Both the position numbers and the translations under genes were made by a program. From a virus: a DNA stretch of 23,400 nucleotides. The notes below the pieces were generated by a model, which was given only the letters and a program-made list of their open reading frames with translations, was not told the DNA's origin and did no database searches. Where the stretch lies: positions 1-23,400 of the IMG/VR virus record IMGVR_UViG_3300009008_000260. One strand, written 5' to 3'. Positions 6,981-14,273 of the stretch are shown here, in pieces. Within the stretch, counting starts at the first letter, position 1, and each line of letters begins with the position of its first letter.

Positions 6981-8222
6981 TTAATAAGTCTGCACGCCCC
7001 ACACCTCATTGGGTCTTAGCACTGGTATATCCCTTTTAATAGGATATATAAACTCAATCATATAACCTATAGCGTCGTTCATATGATCGTAGCCCGAATC
7101 CTTATCAGGAATTTGTGTACCTTCTTTGTATGTTTGTTTTTGTAAACCATCGATAATCTGTTTACATTTAGGGTCAATAGTAATCTTTACTACATTACCA
7201 CTGCTTTTCAATGCCGAGTTAACTGCATTAATTCTGTCTCTTACTGCTGGATGTTTCTTTCTGTGTTTAACTATAAATCCAGCATTTTGTAATATTGAGA
7301 TATCTGTTCTACCATTAGCCGAAGTCTTTCTTTGTGCTCCAGCTGGGTCTGGGTATATTAGTATCTTTTTATCTGGGTATCTGTTTTTAATTTCTTCAAC
7401 TAATTCGTCTGTATTACTACCGTATATAACAATCTCATCAATGAAATGCATACCATTATCTTTTAATACAGCAACACCTGCTGATATTGGGTTAACGTTA
7501 AAGTCGCATCCAATGTACAGTACTTTGTGTTTGTCTAAGTCATCTGTAAATGGTTTAACATTTACTTTAGTATCAAAGTTGTAGTATATCTGCCCCGAGT
7601 ATGTTTCAAAAGATGCTTCGTACTCTTGTCTAAATGTGCGCTCATCCAAGTCCTTACGAGCTTGTTCTATTTCATGTTCTGATACTCTTCCACCTTGTAT
7701 AGTAGTGAACTGCCATGATTTCCATTCGCTTTCGTGTTCTTGTTGCCCACGCTGATATAAATCATAACTCCAGTTACCTTGTCCTGCTGGTGTTGTAATG
7801 AATAATGCACTGCCGTTCTTATCAGATAATGTTGGACGCAGTACTTCAGTCCATGCTTCTTCTTTCATATAAGAGAACTCATCCATAACAATGAAGTCAA
7901 GTCCGATTCCACGCAAGCCATCGAAGTCATTTGCACCACCTAATGATATAGTTGAGTCATTTACTAAAGTAATGGTTAAGTCTTGCTCGTTTGTACTTGC
8001 AATCCAATTTAACTTGTTGAGTTTCTCTTTTAGTTCTTTCCAAACAGTTCGCTTTGCTTGTTTATATGTTGGGGCAACATAAAATGCTTTTTTGTTTGGC
8101 TCTCTACAGTTTTTAGCAAGTTCTCTCATTGCTAAGTATGTTTTTCCGAAACGACGCCCACATACAGCAACTTTAAATCTGCTGTCGTCTGCTGTTATTG
8201 TTTCTTGTCCTTTACTTAACAT
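6981..8222 (-). CDS. terL: Terminase large subunit
   Basis: This 413-residue packaging ATPase and nuclease shows Walker A CGRRFGKT at residues 21-28 and Walker B FIVMDE at 110-115 with the catalytic Glu at 115. The coupling motif ITTPAG is at 142-147. The nuclease domain opens with YIGCDFNVNP around the metal-binding Asp240, and a late acidic motif HMNDAIGY lies near the C-terminus. It cuts concatemers and pumps DNA through the portal. The start overlaps the small terminase stop by one base (TAATG). All key motifs look intact, so I expect a working enzyme. Confidence 0.95.
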   Translation of the reverse strand: MLSKGQETITADDSRFKVAVCGRRFGKTYLAMRELAKNCREPNKKAFYVAPTYKQAKRTVWKELKEKLNKLNWIASTNEQDLTITLVNDSTISLGGANDFDGLRGIGLDFIVMDEFSYMKEEAWTEVLRPTLSDKNGSALFITTPAGQGNWSYDLYQRGQQEHESEWKSWQFTTIQGGRVSEHEIEQARKDLDERTFRQEYEASFETYSGQIYYNFDTKVNVKPFTDDLDKHKVLYIGCDFNVNPISAGVAVLKDNGMHFIDEIVIYGSNTDELVEEIKNRYPDKKILIYPDPAGAQRKTSANGRTDISILQNAGFIVKHRKKHPAVRDRINAVNSALKSSGNVVKITIDPKCKQIIDGLQKQTYKEGTQIPDKDSGYDHMNDAIGYMIEFIYPIKRDIPVLRPNEVWGVQTY

Positions 8223-8590
8223 TAGAAGTTATCATCATCCCAAGGTAGCGGTTGTTTGTTGTCTTCCACTTTAGGTCCTTGGTCTGTTTGTCCTAGCATG
8301 TTTTTACCTAGCCATATTAACAACGGAACATTTCCATTCATAGCTTCTTCTAATTGTTTAGCACGAACCTTTTGTTTTGTTCTTTCTTTCTCGCTATCAA
8401 TAACACCTCTAAAGACATTGCGGAACGTTGAATAGTTAACACCAAAGTATCTTGCCATCTCTGATGCTGGACAATGTAGTCCTGCTAACATTCTAACTTC
8501 TTTTTCTTCAATCACAACAGTACGCTTTTCACGGACATGTCTAAATTCATATCCTTTTTTAGTGACTTTGTACTCTTCTTCTTTAGGCAT
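8222..8590 (-). CDS. Putative terminase small subunit
   Basis: This 122-residue, charged protein lies immediately upstream of terL and overlaps it by one base. A helix-turn-helix-like segment (CPASEMARYFGVNYSTFRNV, about residues 40-59) suits the DNA-recognising domain of small terminases. An acidic/Pro tail (NKQPLPWDDDNF) ends the protein and could contact the large subunit. Small terminases bind the packaging site and load the large subunit. The call rests on the HTH and synteny. It also overlaps the upstream gene by one base (TAATG). Confidence 0.75.
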   Translation of the reverse strand: MPKEEEYKVTKKGYEFRHVREKRTVVIEEKEVRMLAGLHCPASEMARYFGVNYSTFRNVFRGVIDSEKERTKQKVRAKQLEEAMNGNVPLLIWLGKNMLGQTDQGPKVEDNKQPLPWDDDNF

Positions 8591-8919
8591 TATGCTGATT
8601 TATCAACAATGTTAATCCTGAAATATCTTTCTTCGGTAAGACCTTCATCTGTTGTTATACGATTTGTTACAGTGTATTGTCCATGCGGTGTTCCACCCGA
8701 TACAATTATCTGTGTGTATTTTGTATCAGTATCAATTGAACTTGTACTTTCTGTTAATGGGTCTGTGTCACCACTTATTGTACTAATAGTCCAAGTACTT
8801 GATGCAATGTTGTCTCCGGTTGTTAACCATTCCGACCAATCAATTGAATAATCAATTACAGCTTCGCCATCTTTTTCTGCATAACTTCCAATTGTATCTG
8901 TTGTAAAACCTTTTATCAT
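8590..8919 (-). CDS. Small Ig-like structural protein, possible fibre-tail adaptor
   Basis: This 109-residue beta-rich protein contains VIDYSIDWSEWLTTGDNIAS (about residues 21-40), ASSTWTIS, and HGQYTVTNRITTDEGLTEER near 79-98. That pattern matches a small virion protein family of marine and alphaproteobacterial phages, often labelled fibre-tail adaptor. I recall the pattern and cannot check it here. It would be a decoration or adaptor subunit. Its ATG follows AGGAG with good spacing. It sits between the fibre genes and the terminase genes and probably belongs to the late transcript. Confidence 0.6.
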   Translation of the reverse strand: MIKGFTTDTIGSYAEKDGEAVIDYSIDWSEWLTTGDNIASSTWTISTISGDTDPLTESTSSIDTDTKYTQIIVSGGTPHGQYTVTNRITTDEGLTEERYFRINIVDKSA

Positions 8920-8928
8920 TGTTTACTC

Positions 8929-9690
8929 CTATGCGGCTATTCTATTATTGTCTGTTCGTTTTGCAATCAACACTCTGTCTTCTTGAGCAATTGTTAATGT
9001 TCTTTTAACACTCGGGGTTACTGCTCGTACTACAGTTGCTATTGTTGATACAACAGTTTCGATATTTATATTGGCTGTTGCTTGCTTAGTAGATTGTCCA
9101 ACTGCTGTAGTTGAACTAGCTAAGGTAATGTTGGCACTAACTTTTCTTATAGGAGATGCCTGTGCGGCTATTGATGTTAGTAATCCTATTTCTGCATTAC
9201 CTTGCGATTGGACTGCACTTGCTACTGTAACTGAAGTAGTTAAAGCGATACTACTACTTGGGTATACTATACGCTGATATGCTAAACTTAATCCATTTAA
9301 AATAGATATCGAAGCTGTTGCACCTACAGTTAAACTACCCGATGCTGTAACAGAAGTAGTTAACGCAACAGATGCTGATGCGGATATTTGTCCTTCTGTT
9401 GATATCGAAACTCCAAAACTACTTGCAATCGAAGCTGTTGCACCTACAGTTAAACTACCCGATGCTGTAACAGAAGTAGTACTTGCAATCGATGCTGTTG
9501 CACCTAGTGTTAAACTACCTGATGCTGTAGTTGTTGTAGTTAACGCAACCGATGCTGAACCTGTAACTATGTTTTCGGCAGACGCTACAACAGTTACTTC
9601 TGTAGCTAATTCTATTCCGTCTTTTACATACCCTGATTCAACATATCCTTCTTGGACATATCTTCTTACATGTGCGTTAACTGTAGCCAT
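8929..9690 (-). CDS. Repetitive Ala/Ser/Thr/Val-rich structural protein
   Basis: This 253-residue protein starts MATVNAHVRRYVQEGYVESG. Residues 40-190 are almost entirely Ala, Ser, Thr, Val, Ile and Gly, with repeats of the type ASVALTTSVTASGSLTVGAT. It then ends with a basic segment (RAVTPSVKRTLTIAQEDRVL, KRTDNNRIAA). The alternating small polar and hydrophobic residues suggest a beta-solenoid or fibrous rod. It lies among fibre and adaptor genes, so a head fibre, tail fibre shaft or decoration protein is plausible. The family is unknown to me. The DNA under it contains 60-base repeats, described separately. Confidence 0.6.
   Translation of the reverse strand: MATVNAHVRRYVQEGYVESGYVKDGIELATEVTVVASAENIVTGSASVALTTTTTASGSLTLGATASIASTTSVTASGSLTVGATASIASSFGVSISTEGQISASASVALTTSVTASGSLTVGATASISILNGLSLAYQRIVYPSSSIALTTSVTVASAVQSQGNAEIGLLTSIAAQASPIRKVSANITLASSTTAVGQSTKQATANINIETVVSTIATVVRAVTPSVKRTLTIAQEDRVLIAKRTDNNRIAA
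9301..9540. repeat. 60-base repeats encoding a 20-residue protein repeat
   Basis: The 51 bases at 9310-9360 recur exactly at 9430-9480. A diverged third copy follows in tandem at 9481-9540. Between the two exact copies lies an unlike 60-base segment (9361-9420). All are in frame with the repetitive structural gene and encode variants of the VTASGSLTVGATA unit. Exact identity between non-adjacent copies suggests recent duplication or gene conversion. Confidence 0.85.
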
Positions 9691-9695
9691 CTATA

Positions 9696-10088
9696 TTAGT
9701 CTAATGTAATATCTAGATCACCAGTTGCTATCGTGAACACATCATTTGTAGTAATTGCCTTCGATGTATCCAAGGCCGCCCACATCAGTTGATTTCCTGC
9801 ACCATGTGTGCTTGAATCTACTAGCGCCATTGCAACTACTGTACCCCAAGAGCCAGTTGCTGTATCAAACGTTACTGTACCTGAGTTTGAAGTTGCTCCG
9901 CCTGATGCCGCTGAAAATGAAACTGCTTTTCTTGTATATCCATTTGCATTTGTTACTTCAGTACCAGCAGTACCATCAGTTGGTGCTACTGTGTATAAAG
10001 CTACATACACTGTTGGTGCTGTATAAGCAGTTGTACCTAACGCGTGGTCAAGTAGTTTGTTTTCTAAATAATCCGTTGCTGAACTCAT
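9696..10088 (-). CDS. Small virion protein, tail fibre-associated family
   Basis: This 130-residue protein starts MSSATDYLENKLLDHALGTT, followed by YVALYTVAPTDGTAGTEVTN and KAVSFSAASGGATSNSGTVT. The order (short helix, APTVYVALYT strand, ASGGATSN loop, ATGSWGTV, late VFTIATGDLDITLD) is a pattern I recall from many marine-phage virion proteins of unknown function near fibres. It is a beta-rich monodomain structural protein, perhaps a fibre tip or capsid decoration. Its ATG follows GGAG with a nine-base spacer. It is followed five bases later by the repetitive gene. Confidence 0.65.
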   Translation of the reverse strand: MSSATDYLENKLLDHALGTTAYTAPTVYVALYTVAPTDGTAGTEVTNANGYTRKAVSFSAASGGATSNSGTVTFDTATGSWGTVVAMALVDSSTHGAGNQLMWAALDTSKAITTNDVFTIATGDLDITLD

Positions 10089-10151
10089 TTGTTATATCTC
10101 CTATATTAAAAATTAATTGTAGCATTTAACCCTGCTACGGGGGTTCCCCTC

Positions 10152-12518
10152 TTAGTCTTCTTCGATAAATGTTTCACCAGTGAAGTCTTCAAGTGTTCGA
10201 ATCATCTTTTCCATGTTGATTCTTACAGTCTTACCTGTGTTCTTATTCACTGAGTAGTATTCCCATTCACCTGCGTCATTATGCGGTGATATCTTAGTAG
10301 CATTTCCTGCTTCGTCTTGTACATATACTTCTGATGAACCTGCATCGTCTTTAGCGTATATGTGCGAACCATCACTACGAGTACTAGGGTCACTACTAAT
10401 GTTCTGTAAGAAGATTTCATTAAGTCTTGATTGTCCTGCATCTCTGTCTGCTACAAATGCTTGTTCATAACTGTGTCCTTGTCCTACAGCATGAAAATGT
10501 CTGCACACATCTGGATTATGTGTTCCACTGCCGTTTGCAGTATATCCACGACTACTGTATATGTCTAAATCATTTGCTGTGAATGTAGTTCCACTAGCGG
10601 CATTCACTTCAATTGTTGCCGAGTGTGCTGCCGCCTCTGTAATGGTTAAATTACCTGTGCCGGTTGTTCTCATATCTAGAACATTCTGTGCTCCATTAGC
10701 ATTACCTAATGTTGAGTTCGATGACCCAGAGTTTATTACTTTAGTAAACAATGCATTCTGTGGACCTCTTGATAGTGCTGATGATGTGTTAGTTGAATCT
10801 TTTCCATTTAAGTCCAAGTTAACAATCATTTGATTTCGCCATCTATCACTACTACTACTTGAGTCTGATTCACTGCCATCAATCGTTACATCCAAGTACA
10901 TTGAATTAGCATATTGTCTTGTCCCAAATACTGCTGTTTGGTCTACCCAATGCATAAGGTTTTTAGGATTGTTTGATGGGGTTACTGATGTATCTGAATC
11001 ATGTGCCAACATTGCAATACCTGTGCCGTTGGCTGTAAGTTCTAAATTATCATCTGTAGTATCTACAGTTAGTACATTGTTTGTAACAGATAAATCACCC
11101 AAGTCTGCACCACTGCCTCCGCTTTGTGCAACCCAAGCATAGTCTCCGCTTGTCCAACTTAATACATAACCATCAGTTGGGTTTGATTGATTTAAATGTG
11201 TATCGACATCACTATTACTATAAGTTGTTCCATTCGATGCTGATGTAATTCTTCCTTTTGCATCAACTGTGATATTTGCATTAGTATATGAACCTGCCGA
11301 AACTGCTGTATTTGCTAATGTTAATACTGCACTACTATCAATGGTAGCATCACCACTTAATGTTTGTGCTGTGCTTTGATTTGATGCATTACCGACAAAC
11401 ATATTGCCTGCATCTAAGTTAGGTGTTGCATTTGTTCTTCCTGCTCCACCAACTTTAATACTACCTGCACTAGCATGTACTCGTTGTACACGACCAATGT
11501 TTTGTAGGAGAGAACTTTCGCCTGTTGGTGCTGTGGTTGTTAATGTACCCGGTGAAGTCGACACATATAAAGTATCGCCTTCTGCCCATCCTGTGTGGTC
11601 TGTTTTAACATCATACAATGTACCGAATGTAACAATCTCTACACTAGCATTATCATTAGCATCTGCGTACACAATACCAAATGCTGGCATCTTACTACTA
11701 TCATTGGCATCTGCTAATGCTACTGTTGGTGTGTTTCCGTCAACACCTGAGATGTAAACTACTTCGCCTTTAGTAATTGTCGCGCCTTCATCATTCGTAG
11801 CAGTAAATCTAACAGCACCATTTAAATCCCCAATGAAGTCATCTGCTGTAATAGTATATCCTGACCCATCTAAGTTACCACCTAGTTCTGGTGTAGTATC
11901 TTCTGATAATTCTGTTGTAACAGCACTAGTTTGTGTATCAACATATGATTTGGTTGCCGCATCTTGTGCTGATGTTGGATCAACTAAGTTATTAATTCTA
12001 TATGTAGACTGTGCATCTAAGTTACCACTTAGTTGTGGTGAAGTATCTTCACTAACATTTTGTAAAACGTTTGCTAAGTCAACACCATCTACTGTTCCAG
12101 TTACAGCAATGTTACCCGTAACAGATACACCCGAACTATCTGTTGCCAATTTAGGTGAGTTGTCGTAATAAACAGTTACAGCACCATTTGTTGCAGTTGT
12201 TAAGTATGTCTCGGATCCATCATATGTCTTTAAGTTAACTTCTTGTGCTTGTATGTTTAGGTTACCTGTTCCAGTTTCTGAAATATATGAATTTGATCCA
12301 TCGTGGTATATTTCTAAATCATTACCAGCACCGAACTGTGCTTTATCATTGTCTTTAAATGATATATTGTTTGAATTAGTGTCTAAGTTACCGCCTAACT
12401 GTGGGGTTGTATCTTCTGATACATTCTCTAACTTATCTGTGTTTAAATTCGTGAAGTTTGCATCGACATCTGTTGCCGTTAATATAGTTCCATCACTTCG
12501 AAGTGTTATTGTTGACAA
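10152..12518 (-). CDS. Long tail fibre/appendage protein
   Basis: This 788-residue protein has tail-fibre hallmarks. The motif SEDT(T/S)P(Q/E)L(G/S)GNLD occurs at residues 34-46, 156-168 and 205-217. The element YRINNLVDPTSAQDAATKSY (173-192) is the collar-like strand common in fibre shafts. Long Gly/Asn/Ser/Thr-rich beta stretches follow, then a compact C-terminus (EWEYYSVNKNTGKTVRINME). Such fibres bind the host surface. The start is TTG at 12518-12516, six bases after a perfect AGGAGG, followed by TCAACAATAACA; no nearby in-frame ATG competes. It is the first gene of the late block leading to the terminases. The exact receptor is unknown. Confidence 0.8.
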   Translation of the reverse strand: MSTITLRSDGTILTATDVDANFTNLNTDKLENVSEDTTPQLGGNLDTNSNNISFKDNDKAQFGAGNDLEIYHDGSNSYISETGTGNLNIQAQEVNLKTYDGSETYLTTATNGAVTVYYDNSPKLATDSSGVSVTGNIAVTGTVDGVDLANVLQNVSEDTSPQLSGNLDAQSTYRINNLVDPTSAQDAATKSYVDTQTSAVTTELSEDTTPELGGNLDGSGYTITADDFIGDLNGAVRFTATNDEGATITKGEVVYISGVDGNTPTVALADANDSSKMPAFGIVYADANDNASVEIVTFGTLYDVKTDHTGWAEGDTLYVSTSPGTLTTTAPTGESSLLQNIGRVQRVHASAGSIKVGGAGRTNATPNLDAGNMFVGNASNQSTAQTLSGDATIDSSAVLTLANTAVSAGSYTNANITVDAKGRITSASNGTTYSNSDVDTHLNQSNPTDGYVLSWTSGDYAWVAQSGGSGADLGDLSVTNNVLTVDTTDDNLELTANGTGIAMLAHDSDTSVTPSNNPKNLMHWVDQTAVFGTRQYANSMYLDVTIDGSESDSSSSSDRWRNQMIVNLDLNGKDSTNTSSALSRGPQNALFTKVINSGSSNSTLGNANGAQNVLDMRTTGTGNLTITEAAAHSATIEVNAASGTTFTANDLDIYSSRGYTANGSGTHNPDVCRHFHAVGQGHSYEQAFVADRDAGQSRLNEIFLQNISSDPSTRSDGSHIYAKDDAGSSEVYVQDEAGNATKISPHNDAGEWEYYSVNKNTGKTVRINMEKMIRTLEDFTGETFIEED

Positions 12519-12585
12519 GGATTACCTCCTGGGGTTGTATATACTGTTGTATTTAGTATTTATAATACCAACTTGGGGTTTTACC

Positions 12586-12990
12586 CTAATCTATTTTAAA
12601 GAACTTGTGTATGTTTGATGTTGATGTTTGCGTGTCTAATTGATCTTCCATTACAATATCAAAGTCTGTATTGTTAAACAACCTATTCCATCTTCCTAAC
12701 ATTCCGCTCGGTACATCATTACCTTTCATTAATTGTTCTAACATATCTGCAACTATTTCTTCTAACGTGTAATGTGGTTTACGACCTTTCTTTGGAAACT
12801 TACTTAATGGAACATATATCCAATTATGTGCTGGGTTGTTATTAACACATCGAGTAATGTCTGAAGCTACATCTCTTACATGAATTAACAAACGTTTTTG
12901 TTCTTTAGCCGACATCTTATAATACACTGTGCCCTTTTTAAACCCAGGTCTAGCGGACATCTCTTTGGTTTCATAGTAATGGAATTTCAT
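12586..12990 (-). CDS. Unknown 134-residue protein
   Basis: The protein starts MKFHYYETKEMSARPGFKKG and is basic in its first half (KKGTVYYKMSAKEQKRLLIH), with a Cys at about residue 48 and a Trp-containing WIYVPLSKFPKKGRK segment. Its second half is acidic-helical (TLEEIVADMLEQLMKGNDVP), ending in DTQTSTSNIHKFFKID. I see no known domain or membrane segment. It follows a terminator and a TATAAT element at 13042-13037, so it probably starts its own transcript, and it precedes the late fibre gene. A regulator of late transcription or a DNA-binding protein is possible, but nothing in the sequence proves it. Confidence 0.7.
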   Translation of the reverse strand: MKFHYYETKEMSARPGFKKGTVYYKMSAKEQKRLLIHVRDVASDITRCVNNNPAHNWIYVPLSKFPKKGRKPHYTLEEIVADMLEQLMKGNDVPSGMLGRWNRLFNNTDFDIVMEDQLDTQTSTSNIHKFFKID

Positions 12991-13036
12991 TTTTTTTATA
13001 CTCTATTCTAGTTATTTTATTATATTTATATTTATG

Positions 13037-13042
13037 ATTATA
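13037..13042 (-). promoter_or_regulatory. Putative -10 box upstream of the 134-residue gene
   Basis: The minus strand reads GTGATTGTATAATC just after the terminator T-run, with a perfect TATAAT 47 bases before the ATG. No good -35 box exists at 16-18 bases. The nearest candidate, TTGGGG, lies 14 bases away inside the terminator stem. Confidence is low. Confidence 0.35.
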
Positions 13043-13049
13043 CAATCAC

Positions 13050-13075
13050 AAAAAAACCCCAACTTAATGGGGTTT
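13050..13075 (-). terminator. Rho-independent terminator
   Basis: On the minus strand AAACCCC-ATTAAGTT-GGGGTTT forms a seven-pair stem (13069-13075 with 13054-13060), followed directly by a T run and GTGA. It ends the structured RNA described at 13050-13205. Confidence 0.9.
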
Positions 13076-13205
13076 AGGGTGTAACAGTTGTTTTTATGGA
13101 GTATACGAACAAGCTATAAGAGCAACTGTTACAGTGAGTGCAATATAATAAATTTTTTATATAAGGAAGACCATATGGCTGTATAGTCTGGGGCTATTGC
13201 ACTCA
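13050..13205 (-). ncRNA. Candidate structured RNA with three hairpins and terminator
   Basis: The stretch after the 61-residue gene is not coding and folds into consecutive perfect stems on the minus strand. P1 is TGAGTGCAATA with TATTGCACTCA (11 pairs, 13195-13205 with 13135-13145, named on the plus strand). Inside P1 is AGACTATA-CAGCCA-TATGGTCT (eight pairs with one G-U, 13168-13189). P2 starts just after P1 and is TGTAACAGTTG with CAACTGTTACA (11 pairs, 13080-13090 with 13123-13133) around a 32-base loop. P3 is the terminator. No anticodon arm or tRNA ends are present. It could be an independent small RNA or a 3' UTR-derived one; no clear promoter lies right upstream. Confidence 0.65.
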
Positions 13206-13212
13206 AAGTTAT

Positions 13213-13398
13213 TTATGAAAAGTCTTCTTCGAACTGTTTTTCTTCAATGTAATTAACTAAATCGTTATCAAGTGTTTTTGGAACTTGTATTAGTTCTTTT
13301 GTTTTGTTATTAAAGTAATAGTCATGCCCAGTTACTTGTAAATGTGTTAGTAGTTGTCCTAAGTCGTAAGGGGTAAGTTTTTTAGTACTAAATTTCAT
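13213..13398 (-). CDS. Unknown 61-residue protein
   Basis: The protein reads MKFSTKKLTPYDLGQLLTHL, then a Tyr-rich turn (GHDYYFNNKTKE) and an acidic end (NYIEEKQFEEDFS). I do not recognise it. The start at 13398 has almost no leader: a terminator (13415-13438) lies 17 bases upstream and there is no Shine-Dalgarno sequence. It may be translated from read-through or a leaderless transcript. Its stop lies eight bases before the structured RNA, so that RNA may be its 3' UTR. The mixed helix/strand composition looks like a real small protein rather than a random frame. Confidence 0.5.
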   Translation of the reverse strand: MKFSTKKLTPYDLGQLLTHLQVTGHDYYFNNKTKELIQVPKTLDNDLVNYIEEKQFEEDFS

Positions 13399-13414
13399 AC
13401 TATTAATTAGTCAC

Positions 13415-13438
13415 AAAAAACCCCAATTAAGGGGTTTT
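13415..13438 (-). terminator. Rho-independent terminator
   Basis: AAAACCCC-TTAATT-GGGGTTTT forms an eight-pair stem, with the T run continuing to GTGACTA on the minus strand. It ends the transcript of the 76-residue gene 19 bases after its stop. It could act weakly in the plus direction too because TTTT also ends the stem there. Confidence 0.9.
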
Positions 13439-13456
13439 AATGTTACGCTGTCTCTT

Positions 13457-13687
13457 CTACAAGTTACCTACATCGTTGCCCCATTCAGCAACAGTTACAC
13501 CGTCTTTTTTAATATATGCTTTATATGCCATAACATCACGGTCAAGATTAGCAGTGCGACGGAAAATCTTTGCTTCTGCTTCTTCTAGTGTTTTACACCA
13601 ATTATTTGAATACCAGCCATTGTAATCTGACTCAATATCTTTTAACAATCTACTGTATATGTTAAGTTCAACTTGATACTTGCTCAT
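13457..13687 (-). CDS. Unknown 76-residue protein with its own promoter and terminator
   Basis: The start at 13687 follows AAGGAG with an eight-base spacer, which decides against a longer reading from 13732. The protein begins MSKYQVELNIYSRLLKDIES and continues with DYNGWYSNNWCKTLEEAEAK, a Trp/Tyr-rich middle and a C-terminus AEWGNDVGNL. No known domain or membrane segment is visible. It is a complete single-gene unit: promoter at 13721-13748, one gene, terminator at 13415-13438. That layout is typical of small early genes or moron-like cassettes that modify the host. The function is unknown. Confidence 0.75.
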   Translation of the reverse strand: MSKYQVELNIYSRLLKDIESDYNGWYSNNWCKTLEEAEAKIFRRTANLDRDVMAYKAYIKKDGVTVAEWGNDVGNL

Positions 13688-13720
13688 CACGCTGTCTCCT
13701 TGTTTAATTAATGTGTGTAT

Positions 13721-13748
13721 ATTATAACACAACTAAATCAGCAGTCAA
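13721..13748 (-). promoter_or_regulatory. Sigma70-type promoter for the 76-residue gene
   Basis: The minus strand has TTGACT (13748-13743), 16 bases, then TATAAT (13726-13721). The start would fall near 13714, giving a short leader before the AAGGAG site. Both boxes are near consensus. Confidence 0.85.
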
Positions 13749-13762
13749 CCTTCTTTAGTCAC

Positions 13763-13810
13763 AAAAAATCCCTCTAGGATATTTGAATAGGAAAAGACTC
13801 TAGAGGGATT
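13763..13810 (-). terminator. Rho-independent terminator with an 11-pair stem
   Basis: AATCCCTCTAG (minus strand 13810-13800) pairs perfectly with CTAGAGGGATT (13777-13767) around a 22-base loop. A T run and GTGACT follow on the minus strand. It ends transcription coming from the 96-residue gene and insulates the next promoter. The plus-strand side lacks a T run, so it acts one way. Confidence 0.85.
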
Positions 13811-13906
13811 AGGGTAGGTTTATTTTGCACTTCTGGAAAACCTTAAAAACCAGAACGGAACGAGCCTTATGAAATACCCGTTTGTGCTATATGAAGTCCC
13901 TTTTAA
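13763..13906 (-). ncRNA. Candidate structured 3' UTR or small RNA
   Basis: The 96 bases between the gene stop and the terminator are not coding. They hold TTCTGG with CCAGAA (13850-13855 with 13831-13836) around a 13-base loop, with TTTTT and TTTT runs, before the 11-pair terminator. A TATAAT at 13912-13907, preceded by GATTGTG, overlaps the gene stop and could start a separate RNA of about 140 bases, but its -35 region is poor. It is either a long 3' UTR or a small RNA. Confidence 0.35.
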
Positions 13907-14197
13907 TTATACACAATCTTTTTGGGTTGTGTTATTTTTTCTCCTTAATGCATGTATTTTTGAAAGTACTATTTGTTTATTAATCAATTCATCTTTAGTA
14001 GTCCACCGTATTCCATGGGCGTGCATTAGTTTACCTTGTTCTCTTTTAACAAATGTAATGTACTCGGCTGTATCTTCGTTGTAAACTCCACTGTGCATAC
14101 TCGAAGGTATTAAAACTATATTAGAGTTATCTGCATCTTTCTCTTTAAGTTTTTCTTCAAGTCTCTTAATTGTTATTCCTGTATCTTTGAATTTCAT
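13907..14197 (-). CDS. Unknown 96-residue protein
   Basis: The start at 14197 follows GGAG five bases upstream, better than the longer reading from 14251. The protein is MKFKDTGITIKRLEEKLKEK, then DADNSNIVLIPSSMHSGVYN, EDTAEYITFVKREQGKLMHA, a helical KDELINKQIVLSKIHALRRK and a Cys near the end. It looks like a small mixed alpha/beta cytoplasmic protein. I do not recognise it. A promoter with a palindrome across its -35 box lies upstream (14241-14268), so it is probably an early, regulated gene transcribed apart from the 287-residue gene. Confidence 0.7.
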   Translation of the reverse strand: MKFKDTGITIKRLEEKLKEKDADNSNIVLIPSSMHSGVYNEDTAEYITFVKREQGKLMHAHGIRWTTKDELINKQIVLSKIHALRRKNNTTQKDCV

Positions 14198-14240
14198 GTT
14201 ATCTCCGTTATTATTAAAATTCGTTGTTGTATTAAGTTGA

Positions 14241-14268
14241 ATTATACACACGTTAATCTAGGTTGCAA
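14241..14268 (-). promoter_or_regulatory. Promoter with palindromic -35 region
   Basis: TTGCAA (14268-14263), 16 bases, TATAAT (14246-14241) on the minus strand. The -35 box is the core of the ten-base palindrome GGTTGCAACC (14261-14270), a possible operator. The preceding gene ends only a few bases upstream. Confidence 0.75.
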
Positions 14269-14273
14269 CCGTT

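Noticed and set aside
10128-10145. Hairpin after the long tail fibre gene
   Set aside because: AACCC and GGGTT give five pairs with no T run; more likely chance or a minor leader structure before the next Shine-Dalgarno sequence.
12519-12585. Late promoter before the long tail fibre
   Set aside because: The leader is AT-rich with TATTAT/TATAAA-like words, but no -35/-10 pair of fair quality and spacing could be found. A phage-specific late promoter cannot be excluded.
13050-13205. tRNA or tmRNA in the structured noncoding stretch
   Set aside because: The two long stems are consecutive rather than arranged as a cloverleaf. No T-arm consensus GTTCRA with proper stem, no anticodon arm and no CCA-proximal acceptor can be drawn.
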